A program made the translations under genes and the position numbers. From JAEUJT01 sp044225205 (GTDB taxonomy: Bacteria; Myxococcota; Myxococcia; Myxococcales; Myxococcaceae), in contig JBGAIY010000248.1 in assembly GCA_044225205.1 (NCBI GenBank), positions 1-11,800 on the forward strand: DNA of 11,800 bases. The letters are read 5' to 3'. Under the pieces are notes generated by a model. It was not told where the DNA came from, searched no databases, and was given only the letters and a program-made list of their open reading frames with translations. This document shows, in pieces, positions 1 to 6,734 of this stretch (positions are counted from its first letter, which is position 1; every line of letters starts with the position of its first letter).

Positions 1-2491
1 TGGTCAACTCGAGCTTCTCGCTCAGACCGTCACGCTCGTTCGTCAACGTGGCGATCTGCTGGCTCGACTCGGCTTGCAGCGTTTGGTGCTCGCTCGTCAG
101 GGCTTCGTAGTTGCCGGTGACTTCAGACAGCTGCGTGCTCAACTGCGCCACTTGCCCCGACAGCTTCTCTTCTTGGGCGGCCTTCGCCGACTCCGTCTGC
201 CGCAACAGGCCCGTCACCCGCTGTATCTCATTGCGCGCGGCGCTGACTTCGGCGTTTCGCTCGTCGCGCTCTTGGCGCACTTGCGCCAGGTCGAGCTGGG
301 TGCGGTTGAGCGCCTCGTGCGTTTCTTGTTGTTCGGCCGTTTTCGCTTCGAGGTTCGCCTGCGACTCGTTGAGCCCTTGCTGCGTGGCCAACAGCGCCTG
401 CTGGGTCTCTTGCAACACGCCGTTCGTCTTCGCGAGCTGGTCGTCGCGCTCGGCGAGCGCCTTTTCAAGCCCGTCGATTTCGGAGTGCCGCTCGTCGATG
501 GTGTGCTTGAGCGCGGCGATTTCGCCGTCTCGGTCGGCAATGGTGTGGTTCGCCGCGCCGAGCTTCGTCTCGAGCTCGAGCACCGCGGCGTCGCGGTCAG
601 AGACCTCGGCGTTCAGCTGGTCGATTTGCTGCTGCTTGCCCTGGTTCGCTTGTTCGAGCTCGGCGATGCGGCCGGTGTGCGTCGCAATGGTCTGCGACGC
701 CTCATTGAGTTGCGCGGTCAGCGTTTCTTCGAGCTGGTTCTTCGCCGCCCCGAGTTCGCCGATTTCGGCCTCGAGCTCGGCTTCGCGGTCGGCCAGCGCA
801 CTCTTCACCGCTTCGACTTCGCCCTCGAGTTCGCCGATTTTTTCGAGCTTTTCTTGAATTTGCGACTGGAGGTCGGCTTCGGTTCGGTCTTTGCGCTCGA
901 CCGTGTCAGCAAGCTCCGCCTCGAGGGTGCTGATGCGCGCTTCGCGCTGGCGCAAGGTCTCGTTGAGCGTTTGCTCGAGTTCTGACTTCTCGGTGTTCAG
1001 GGCCTCGAGGCGCGTATGCAACGTGGCGATTTCGCCTTCGAGTTCGCCAATCTTCTCGCTCGACCGGGTCTTCGCGTCGGCCAACTCGGCCTCGAGGCGC
1101 GCCACGTCGGCCTCGCCCCGGTCGCCGCGCTCGGTCGCCAAGCGCAGGTGACTTTCAAGCTCGCCCACCTTCGTGTCACGCTCGACTTGGGTCTGCTGCA
1201 ACGTCTCGGTCAGCCCTTTGACCTGGCCTTCGAAGTCGGCGTACTTCGCGTCGCGCTCTGCCACGGTGTTCTCGTGACGGGCGTGCAACCCTTCGATGTT
1301 GCTCTTGAATTCGGCGATTTCGGCCGACTGGTGCTGCGTGGTCTCGTTGAGCTGCTTCTCTTTGACTTCGAACTCGAGCGTCGCGAGGTTGAAGTCTTTT
1401 TCGAGCTGCTCGAATTCTTTTCGCTGCTGGTCGATTTCAACGGCCCGGCGGGCGAGTTCTTCGTCTTTCGCCGACATTTCGCGGCGCAAGCCGTTGATGT
1501 CTTTTTCTTTCGCCGAAACGACTTCGATGACTTCTTTTTCGCCGATGAACTTCTGCAACAGCAGGTCTTCGACTTGGCGGCCGTGCTCGCGCTCTTTTTC
1601 GACGAGCGTGTTTTGCGCTTCGTTGAGCCGGCGGGTGAAGTCGTCGAGGCCCATTTTCAGGCCCTGAATTTCGACGTCTTTTTCTTGAACCCGGTCTTCG
1701 ACCGTCAACAGCTCGCGCTCGCGCACGTTCCAAATTTCAGAAATGCGGGCGATTTGGGCTTCGCGAATTTTGAGCTCGTCGCGGAGAATTTGAATCTTCG
1801 CTTCGGGCGTGCCCATCAAGTCGCGGCGGGGGGCCGAACGGCGCAGCTCTTTCGACTCGGCCAACAGCTCGGCCTTGCGGTCGGCGATCGATGCGAACGT
1901 GCGGTCGAGAAACGCCTTGTCTTCGTCGGTCAACGCGCTCCGACGTTCACGGCGGGGCAACCGGGGCGGGCCGCCCGCGCTCGTTCGCAACGGAGGCGGG
2001 GCCGCCGGCGCCTGATCGGGCGGGGGGCCTTCTCCGGTGAGGGCATTGTCGAGCGACAGGTCGACGTCGTCGGGCGCGGCGCCTTGGGGAGGCGGAGGCG
2101 CGGCGGTCGACGGGGCTCCAGGCGGCGCAATCGTGTGGCTCAAGCGGGTCAGCTCTCCCATTTCGAACGGAATCGCGAGGTAGGCGCTCGCGGCATTCGG
2201 TGACGCGGCGTGCTGCTGCAACGCTTCGTTGCCGACGTCTGAAGACAACAAAATGACAGGCAGGTTGGGGCCGAACTTGCCTTTGCGAATCACTCCGCAC
2301 AACACGAAGCCGCTTTGGTCGGGCAGCTCGGCCCGCAAAACCACGAAGTCGGGCCGGCGCTTCTCGAGCTCGCGTTGCGCGTCGCCCGCACTCGCCGCCA
2401 TGGTGGTTGAATACCCGGCGTTTTTCAGCACCGACGCCATGGTCAGCGCAAAGTCGTTCTGGCTCTCAACAATGAGGACGCGGCGTTCCAT
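1..2491 (-). CDS. AglZ/FrzS-like pseudo-receiver coiled-coil protein (partial, C-terminus beyond window)
   Basis: The frame is open from ATG at 2491 to the left edge (830 codons seen, no stop). Residues 1-118 form a response-regulator receiver fold (MERRVLIVESQND, RRPDFVVLRAELPDQSG, PVILLSSD, AYLAIPFE). The phospho-acceptor position is Arg53 instead of Asp and the switch Lys is Ile107, so it cannot be phosphorylated in the usual way. Residues about 119-183 are a Pro/Ala/Gly linker. From about 185 onward the chain is almost uninterrupted coiled coil rich in Glu, Leu and Gln, with recurring ELEGE and LEAELAD heptads. In Myxococcus, AglZ and FrzS share this layout: an atypical receiver plus a long coiled coil, acting at cell poles and focal sites in gliding or type IV pilus motility. 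The length seen fits AglZ better than the shorter FrzS. Orthology is inferred, so a generic receiver/coiled-coil scaffold is the alternative. A GAGAG lies just upstream of the ATG. The gene follows the glycosyltransferase after 158 bp. Confidence 0.85.
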   Translation of the reverse strand, partial: MERRVLIVESQNDFALTMASVLKNAGYSTTMAASAGDAQRELEKRRPDFVVLRAELPDQSGFVLCGVIRKGKFGPNLPVILLSSDVGNEALQQHAASPNAASAYLAIPFEMGELTRLSHTIAPPGAPSTAAPPPPQGAAPDDVDLSLDNALTGEGPPPDQAPAAPPPLRTSAGGPPRLPRRERRSALTDEDKAFLDRTFASIADRKAELLAESKELRRSAPRRDLMGTPEAKIQILRDELKIREAQIARISEIWNVRERELLTVEDRVQEKDVEIQGLKMGLDDFTRRLNEAQNTLVEKEREHGRQVEDLLLQKFIGEKEVIEVVSAKEKDINGLRREMSAKDEELARRAVEIDQQRKEFEQLEKDFNLATLEFEVKEKQLNETTQHQSAEIAEFKSNIEGLHARHENTVAERDAKYADFEGQVKGLTETLQQTQVERDTKVGELESHLRLATERGDRGEADVARLEAELADAKTRSSEKIGELEGEIATLHTRLEALNTEKSELEQTLNETLRQREARISTLEAELADTVERKDRTEADLQSQIQEKLEKIGELEGEVEAVKSALADREAELEAEIGELGAAKNQLEETLTAQLNEASQTIATHTGRIAELEQANQGKQQQIDQLNAEVSDRDAAVLELETKLGAANHTIADRDGEIAALKHTIDERHSEIDGLEKALAERDDQLAKTNGVLQETQQALLATQQGLNESQANLEAKTAEQQETHEALNRTQLDLAQVRQERDERNAEVSAARNEIQRVTGLLRQTESAKAAQEEKLSGQVAQLSTQLSEVTGNYEALTSEHQTLQAESSQQIATLTNERDGLSEKLELT

Positions 2492-2506
2492 GGGCTCTCG
2501 AATTTG

Positions 2507-2523
2507 AGGCGAAATCTTCGCCT
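2507..2523. promoter_or_regulatory. 17-bp perfect inverted repeat upstream of the coiled-coil gene
   Basis: AGGCGAA and TTCGCCT flank a three-base centre (ATC), giving a perfect 7-bp inverted repeat 16 bp upstream of the ATG at 2491. It could be an operator or a small 5'-leader hairpin. There is no T-tract, so it is not an intrinsic terminator. The rest of the 158-bp gap between the glycosyltransferase and this gene shows no convincing -35/-10 pair. Confidence 0.3.
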
Positions 2524-2649
2524 GGAGTCTGCTCTCAGTCGGTCTGGCAAACCAGCATTTTCAGGGCGACTTCGAGCGCCACCTTCGCACGGGTTCGCCG
2601 GGTAGGCAGATCTGGCCCGAAGTGGGTCAGTGCAACAGGCCCGTCGCGG

Positions 2650-5400
2650 TCAGTCGCGGCCCGGCATCGTGGTCGGCGGTACGTGCCGCGCGAACAACTG
2701 CGATTCGGGCGGGCAGTAGCCGTGAACGAGCTGGGCCAGCCAAGGGTCGAGCGCAGAAGGCGGGAGACTCACTTCTCCCGACGGCGATTCGACCCCCAAA
2801 CCGTCAGAATCGAGCACGTCTTCGGGGTCGCTGCCCAGCATCGGCTCGTCGCCGACCTCGAAGACCTCGTCGTTTTCGACGTAGGCGACGTCTTCTTTGG
2901 CGGGGGCCGGCGGCGCCGTGGGCCGCGGCGGGCTCGTCACCGGCGCTGGCACCGGTGGCAGCTGCGGCTTCGAGGCGCTGCTGGGCGGAGCGCTGATCGG
3001 CGGCAATGGCATGCCGGCCAACGCGTTCGCCGGCGCGGCCAGCACACCCGAGTTCGACGAGCGCATGCCCGGGGGCGCGACCGCCCGAACTCCTGAATCT
3101 GAAGAGGCCGCTCGGGCGGCAATGGCCGCGGCCAACGGCGGCGGTTGTACCCCCGAGCCACTGCTCGGAGGCGCGCTCTGAATGCCCGACGTGCGACTTG
3201 GCGGCGGCGGCGGGGCGCTTTGAACGCCCGAGGTGCGACTGGGCGGCAGCGCCGCGGCTGGCTGAACGCCCGACGGCCGGCTCGGAGCCGCAGCCGGCGG
3301 TGGGGAGTGAATGCCCGACGGTCGCGGCGGCGGAGGCAGCGGTGGCGGTGGCAGGCGCGGGAGCCCCAGCGCCGGGTCGGTCGTTCGCGGCGGTGAAACC
3401 CGTGCCGCACTCCGCGGCGAAGAAGGCGGTGGGGCCACCAGCGCCCGGGGCGTGGGTTCGGAGTCGACCACCGCCTCGGTTTTTTGCTGCGGCGCGGGCC
3501 CCCTGGGGCGACCTCCGAGCATTTCGGCCGCCGCCTCGAGATGCGTCGCGCGCGCCTGCCGAGCCTCTGGGGTCGGCAAGCGGGGGTCGACCAGCGATGG
3601 GGTGACGATCACCGAATCGAGCGGCACCAGTTCAGACGGTGACTTGGGCGGTGACACCGCGCCGCTGCCGCCGGCCGGAGTGAAGGGGTACTGCGGCCCG
3701 GGCCCACTCACCCGCGAGGCCGCCGACCCTTCTTCAAGGGGAGGCACGACCGGGTCGGCCAGCGGCGCGTCGGCCCACGGCACCGCCTCGAGGTCTTCGT
3801 CGGTCGACGATGTCGTGGCGGGAGCGCCCGCCAGCAACGGGTCGGTCGAGAGCACCACGGCCATGGGTTCGGGTGTGAACACCGGAGAACCCATGACCAC
3901 TGGCTCGTAACGTCGCTCGACATCGGTGACGGCCGCCATTGCGATTTCGGTGCGAGCCTCGGGCGGCAGGGGCAGCATTTCGCCCACGACCACCGGCGGC
4001 TCTTCTTGAAGCGGCGTACCCATGACGGCGGGGCGACCACCACCCGACTGCGGGTCGGTCGACCCCTCGGTGGCGATGGCGGGGTCGGTCTTGACTTTGT
4101 TGGTGCCGGGGTCAGACGGCGCGGAGTCTTCGAACGGTCGCGCCCCCAACTGCGTCACCGCGTCGTTCGGCACCGACGTCGTCTCATTCGGCGCCTTGAC
4201 CGATTCTTCGGCGACCGCGGGCACCGGGCCCGCGAGCGTGGTGTACAGGTCGAGCAACGCGCCACGCACGGTCGAAGCGTCCCACGCGAGGGCGGCTTTT
4301 CGCGCGGCCGTACCGAGCATGACCCGGCGCAGCGGGTCGGCTGCCAAGCTGGCAATGGCTTGGGCGAGCGCCGCCGCGTCGTCGGGGGCGTAGAACACCG
4401 CCGCATCGGGTGAAATCAATTCGCGCGAAATCGGCAAGTCGGCGACCAACACGGGCCGGCCTGCTGCCAGGTATTCTCCCGCGCGCGCGAGCGTGCCGCC
4501 GACGGTGCGGTTGCGCTCGACGTCGGCCAGGTTCACCAGGCCCACGTCGGTGGCGGCCAACACCTTGTGAATGTCGTCGTGGGCCACCGGTTCTTGAAAA
4601 TCGACCACGCCTTCGAGTTTCGCCGCGCCGACCTGCTCGACCAGCTTCGCGTGCTCTTCTGGAGACTTGGGCCCCACGACCGAGAACCGCACGTCGGTCG
4701 AACCGAGTTGCGCCAACGCCTCGATCGTGGTGGGCAGGCCCACCCAGGGGTCTTCACTGCCCAGGTGAACGAGCCGCATCGGGCTGCCGTCGGGCCGACC
4801 CATGACGTCGGGGGCGAACGGCGCCAGGTCGACGGGGGCACGCAGCACGTGCACTCGCCCGACGGGCACGCCCAGGCCCACCGCGTATTCTTTGGTGATG
4901 TTCGAACCCACGACCACGGCGTCGGCGTTCATGAGGCAAAACAGCTCTTGGCGCCGCATGCGCGCCACCAACTTGCGGTTGGCCTCGAGCTCGCTCGACG
5001 CGAGCGGCATTTCGAGCGAAGGAAACGAGGTCGCGTCGTACACGATGCGGTACCCCAGGTCTTGCCGCCGCTCGCACAGCGCGTAGCCGCCGAACGGGTC
5101 GAAGAAGTGCACCAGCAGGTATTCTTCGCTCTCCAGCTGGCGACGCACCGCCCGGTCGAAGGCCTGAAACCGCGACGCCAGGTCGGCATTGCCCACGGGT
5201 ACCCGCAGGAGCCGAGCCCCGTGAAAGCGCTGAATGTGCGAGTTGTCGGCGGTCTTGACCGAGAGCACCACGACTTGAAACCGGTCGCTGAGCCCTTTGA
5301 TGTACTCCGACAACCGCCGTGACAGAGCGCTCGGCCCGGGCACGACGTCGAAGCAGCAGAAAAGCACTCGAGGCTGTTCGCTCACTGACCCGGTCATCAT
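2650..5400 (-). CDS. GT-B glycosyltransferase with long Pro/Ser-rich C-terminal tail
   Basis: Residues 1 to about 390 are a GT-B (GT4-like) glycosyltransferase. The N-terminal Rossmann half starts RVLFCCFDVVPGPSALSRR. The C-terminal donor-binding half has MRLVHLGSEDPWVGL, FSVVGPKS, DIHKVLAATDVGLVNL and AGEYLAAGRPVLVADLP, where the Glu of GEYLAAG matches the conserved donor-binding Glu. It should transfer a sugar from a nucleotide donor; acceptor and donor cannot be told. No signal peptide or membrane segment is seen, so it is cytoplasmic. The remaining ~525 residues are low-complexity Pro/Ala/Ser, with an SG[V/I] repeat stretch, an acidic patch and a less disordered-looking end (LDPWLAQLVHGYCPPESQLF). 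That is far longer than usual for the family (about 350-420 residues). The start is uncertain: ATG 5400 or 5397 is taken. GTG 5436 would overlap the divergent gene, and GTG 5385 is also possible. It probably leads an operon with the downstream coiled-coil gene. Confidence 0.85.
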   Translation of the reverse strand: MMTGSVSEQPRVLFCCFDVVPGPSALSRRLSEYIKGLSDRFQVVVLSVKTADNSHIQRFHGARLLRVPVGNADLASRFQAFDRAVRRQLESEEYLLVHFFDPFGGYALCERRQDLGYRIVYDATSFPSLEMPLASSELEANRKLVARMRRQELFCLMNADAVVVGSNITKEYAVGLGVPVGRVHVLRAPVDLAPFAPDVMGRPDGSPMRLVHLGSEDPWVGLPTTIEALAQLGSTDVRFSVVGPKSPEEHAKLVEQVGAAKLEGVVDFQEPVAHDDIHKVLAATDVGLVNLADVERNRTVGGTLARAGEYLAAGRPVLVADLPISRELISPDAAVFYAPDDAAALAQAIASLAADPLRRVMLGTAARKAALAWDASTVRGALLDLYTTLAGPVPAVAEESVKAPNETTSVPNDAVTQLGARPFEDSAPSDPGTNKVKTDPAIATEGSTDPQSGGGRPAVMGTPLQEEPPVVVGEMLPLPPEARTEIAMAAVTDVERRYEPVVMGSPVFTPEPMAVVLSTDPLLAGAPATTSSTDEDLEAVPWADAPLADPVVPPLEEGSAASRVSGPGPQYPFTPAGGSGAVSPPKSPSELVPLDSVIVTPSLVDPRLPTPEARQARATHLEAAAEMLGGRPRGPAPQQKTEAVVDSEPTPRALVAPPPSSPRSAARVSPPRTTDPALGLPRLPPPPLPPPPRPSGIHSPPPAAAPSRPSGVQPAAALPPSRTSGVQSAPPPPPSRTSGIQSAPPSSGSGVQPPPLAAAIAARAASSDSGVRAVAPPGMRSSNSGVLAAPANALAGMPLPPISAPPSSASKPQLPPVPAPVTSPPRPTAPPAPAKEDVAYVENDEVFEVGDEPMLGSDPEDVLDSDGLGVESPSGEVSLPPSALDPWLAQLVHGYCPPESQLFARHVPPTTMPGRD
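3035..3335 (-). repeat. Degenerate in-frame SG(V/I) repeats in the glycosyltransferase tail
   Basis: Seven copies of a short motif of the form S-x-S-G-(V/I)-x, separated by Pro/Ala-rich spacers, are encoded here: RPSGIHS, RPSGVQP, RTSGVQS, RTSGIQS, GSGVQP, DSGVRA and NSGVLA. The first four are the most alike and are also visible as DNA repeats, with a recurring TGAA(T/C)GCCCGA core on the plus strand. The last three are more diverged. The pattern suggests in-frame duplication within a disordered tail. Confidence 0.7.
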
Positions 5401-5430
5401 GGCGTTGACCCCCGCGCCTGGCAATGCGAA

Positions 5431-5619
5431 GTGCACCTGGTGGCCGACTCAAAGACGTTGACGTACCGCGACTTGTTGACCATGGCGCACGAGCGCCTGG
5501 GCTCCGCCGCCGCGTCGCTCAAGACCCGAGACGAACTGCTTCGCGCCCTCGGTCTCGCCCCGGCCGAACCGCCGCAGACACGGCCGGTGGTGACGCGCGA
5601 CTTTTTCGTCTCGCGCTGA
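5431..5619 (+). CDS. Small Rho-N/SAP-like module protein (62 aa)
   Basis: A short frame from GTG 5431 to TGA 5617-5619. The segment TLTYRDLLTMAHERLG followed by LKTRDELLRALG reads as the two-helix Rho-N/SAP-like fold, in which a helix, a basic turn (K-T-R/K) and a second helix often bind nucleic acid or protein partners. From memory, such modules begin some larger myxobacterial proteins that carry a DUF4912-type domain, and the ending PVVTRDFFVSR looks like the linker of such a protein cut short. This may therefore be a stand-alone or truncated version. Other starts are GTG 5440 and ATG 5482 (residue 18), but the latter would remove helix one. No good ribosome-binding site precedes GTG 5431. 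It is divergent from the glycosyltransferase and lies 106 bp before the methyltransferase. Function unknown. Confidence 0.5.
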   Translation: MHLVADSKTLTYRDLLTMAHERLGSAAASLKTRDELLRALGLAPAEPPQTRPVVTRDFFVSR

Positions 5620-5665
5620 GCGATGAAAAAAACGCGCGCCAAAAACTGGCGCGATCTGATCGCTC
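5618..5665 (-). terminator. Two-tier hairpin with T-tract on the minus strand
   Basis: The inner stem CGCGCCA/TGGCGCG (5635-5641 and 5647-5653) closes a five-base loop. A run of seven A (5626-5632) lies beside it, so a minus-strand transcript would have a GC hairpin followed by seven U, the form of an intrinsic terminator. An outer pair GAGCGAT/ATCGCTC (5618-5624 and 5659-5665) encloses it. On the plus strand no U-run follows, so it should act mainly on leftward transcription, for example antisense transcription through the methyltransferase. Confidence 0.55.
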
Positions 5666-5725
5666 ACGTAGCGTGCCGTTCAGGCCTGTTGCACCGGCCT
5701 TTCAATTCACTTTGACGGAGGCGAG

Positions 5726-6598
5726 ATGTCGCTGGCTTCACTTTCTCACGCGCCGCTGCGCGCGACGGCCGAGTTGTCTCATCACGTGCACGCGCGTTCA
5801 AAAGAGTTCGTGCTCTACCAGGGTGACTCGCTGAAGTTGCTCGAGTCGTTCGAACCCGCCACGTTCGATTTGATCTTTGCCGACCCTCCCTATTTCTTGT
5901 CGAACGGCGGCTTCACCTGTTCGGGCGGCAAGCGGGCTCCGGTCAAAAAAGGCGAATGGGACGCCTCGCAAGGTGTCGACGCCGACCACGAATTCACCAC
6001 CGCTTGGTTGCGGGCGTGCCAGCGGGTGCTCAAGCCCTCAGGCACCATGTGGGTGTCGGGTACGCAGCACGTGATCTTTTCGGTCGGCTTCGCCATGCAG
6101 CGGCTGGGGCTGAAGATTCTGAATACCGTCAGTTGGTACAAGCCCAACGCCTCGCCCAACTTGTCGTGCCGCTATTTCACGCACTCGACGGAGTTTCTGA
6201 TTTGGGCAGCCCCAGGCACGAAGGGCAAACTGCAGCACACGTTCAATTACAAAACCATGAAGGCTGAGAACGGCGGCAAGCAAATGCGCGACGTGTGGGC
6301 GCTGCCGAAAATGGGCGACGAAGAACTCGCCGCCGACGGGCTCGGCCGAATCTGGTCGATGACCACCCCGAAGAAGTCTGAAAAGGCCCACGGCAAACAC
6401 CCAACCCAGAAGCCCATTGCTTTGCTCGAGCGCGTCGTCGAGGCCTGCACCGAAGACGATGCGGTCGTGCTTGACCCATTTTGTGGCTCGGGCACCACGG
6501 GTGTTGCAGCCGTTGCCAAAGGCCGACGCTTCGTCGGCATCGACATGAACCCCGAGTACCTCGACCTGACGAAAAAGCGTCTCGATTCAATACGTTAG
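5726..6598 (+). CDS. DpnA-like beta-class adenine DNA methyltransferase (predicted GATC)
   Basis: A 290-residue S-adenosylmethionine-dependent methyltransferase. The catalytic motif DPPY (residues 53-56) precedes the AdoMet-binding motif DPFCGSGTTG (250-259), the order of the beta class. GIDMNPEY (272-279) follows. DPPY is the form seen in N6-adenine enzymes. Segments such as YFLSNGGF, NASPNLSCRYFTHSTEF, KQMRDVW and GKHPTQKP closely recall DpnA (M.DpnIIB), so the target is inferred to be GATC, methylated at adenine. The length is close to that family and both ends look complete. GGAGG (5717-5721) lies four bases before ATG 5726. No restriction endonuclease is present in the window, so it looks like an orphan methyltransferase, with possible roles in gene control, replication or self-protection. 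The family is confident; the target site is an inference. Confidence 0.93.
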   Translation: MSLASLSHAPLRATAELSHHVHARSKEFVLYQGDSLKLLESFEPATFDLIFADPPYFLSNGGFTCSGGKRAPVKKGEWDASQGVDADHEFTTAWLRACQRVLKPSGTMWVSGTQHVIFSVGFAMQRLGLKILNTVSWYKPNASPNLSCRYFTHSTEFLIWAAPGTKGKLQHTFNYKTMKAENGGKQMRDVWALPKMGDEELAADGLGRIWSMTTPKKSEKAHGKHPTQKPIALLERVVEACTEDDAVVLDPFCGSGTTGVAAVAKGRRFVGIDMNPEYLDLTKKRLDSIR

Positions 6599-6604
6599 GT
6601 CTGA

Positions 6605-6670
6605 AGGTGCCGGGTACTTTGTACCGAGGTGCCGGGTACTTTGTACCGAGGTGCCGGGTACTTTGTACCG
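6605..6670. repeat. Three perfect tandem copies of a 22-bp unit
   Basis: Three identical head-to-tail 22-bp units occupy 6605-6626, 6627-6648 and 6649-6670. Each contains the inverted repeat GGTAC-TTT-GTACC, so each unit can form a 5-bp hairpin. The array starts seven bases after the methyltransferase stop. A palindrome-bearing short unit in an intergenic site recalls REP-like dispersed elements; genome-wide copies cannot be seen here. Confidence 0.95.
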
Positions 6671-6680
6671 CAAACACACA

Positions 6681-6711
6681 AACGCCCCGGTGCGATTCGC
6701 ATCGGGGCGTT
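6681..6711. terminator. Strong hairpin between convergent genes
   Basis: AACGCCCCGGTGC (6681-6693) pairs with GCATCGGGGCGTT (6699-6711) over 13 bp with one G-U pair, around the loop GATTC. It lies between the methyltransferase (plus, ends 6598) and the coiled-coil gene (minus, ends 6735). The minus-strand side continues into TGTGTGTTTG, weakly T-rich, so termination of the leftward gene is the best reading. The plus side has almost no T-run, so action in that direction is less sure. Confidence 0.65.
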
Positions 6712-6734
6712 GGCGTTCGGTGGCTTCGACTCGC

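Noticed and set aside
74..2203. Long plus-strand frames opposite the coiled-coil gene, up to 395 codons
   Set aside because: They mirror the Glu/Leu-rich coiled coil on the other strand (Phe, Leu and Arg-rich translations) and lack any domain. The minus frame is open throughout.
2535..2652. A minus-strand frame reading ALTHFGPDLPTRRT...LVCQTD after the glycosyltransferase stop
   Set aside because: It is open for about 40 codons and looks protein-like, but the only start codons are weak, there is no ribosome-binding site, and the upstream frame ends naturally. Too short to support.
5397..5436. GTG 5436 as the start of the glycosyltransferase
   Set aside because: It would overlap the divergent small gene and adds residues (HFALPGAGVNA) unlike the family's start; the ATGs at 5400/5397 fit better.
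5682..5705. Hairpin AGGCC/GGCCT before the methyltransferase as a plus-strand terminator
   Set aside because: The stem is only 5 bp with a 9-base loop and is followed by a broken T-run, too weak to call.
5726..6598. A restriction-modification system
   Set aside because: Only the methyltransferase is present; no endonuclease-like gene lies on either side.
6605..6670. CRISPR array
   Set aside because: The repeats are directly contiguous with no spacers.
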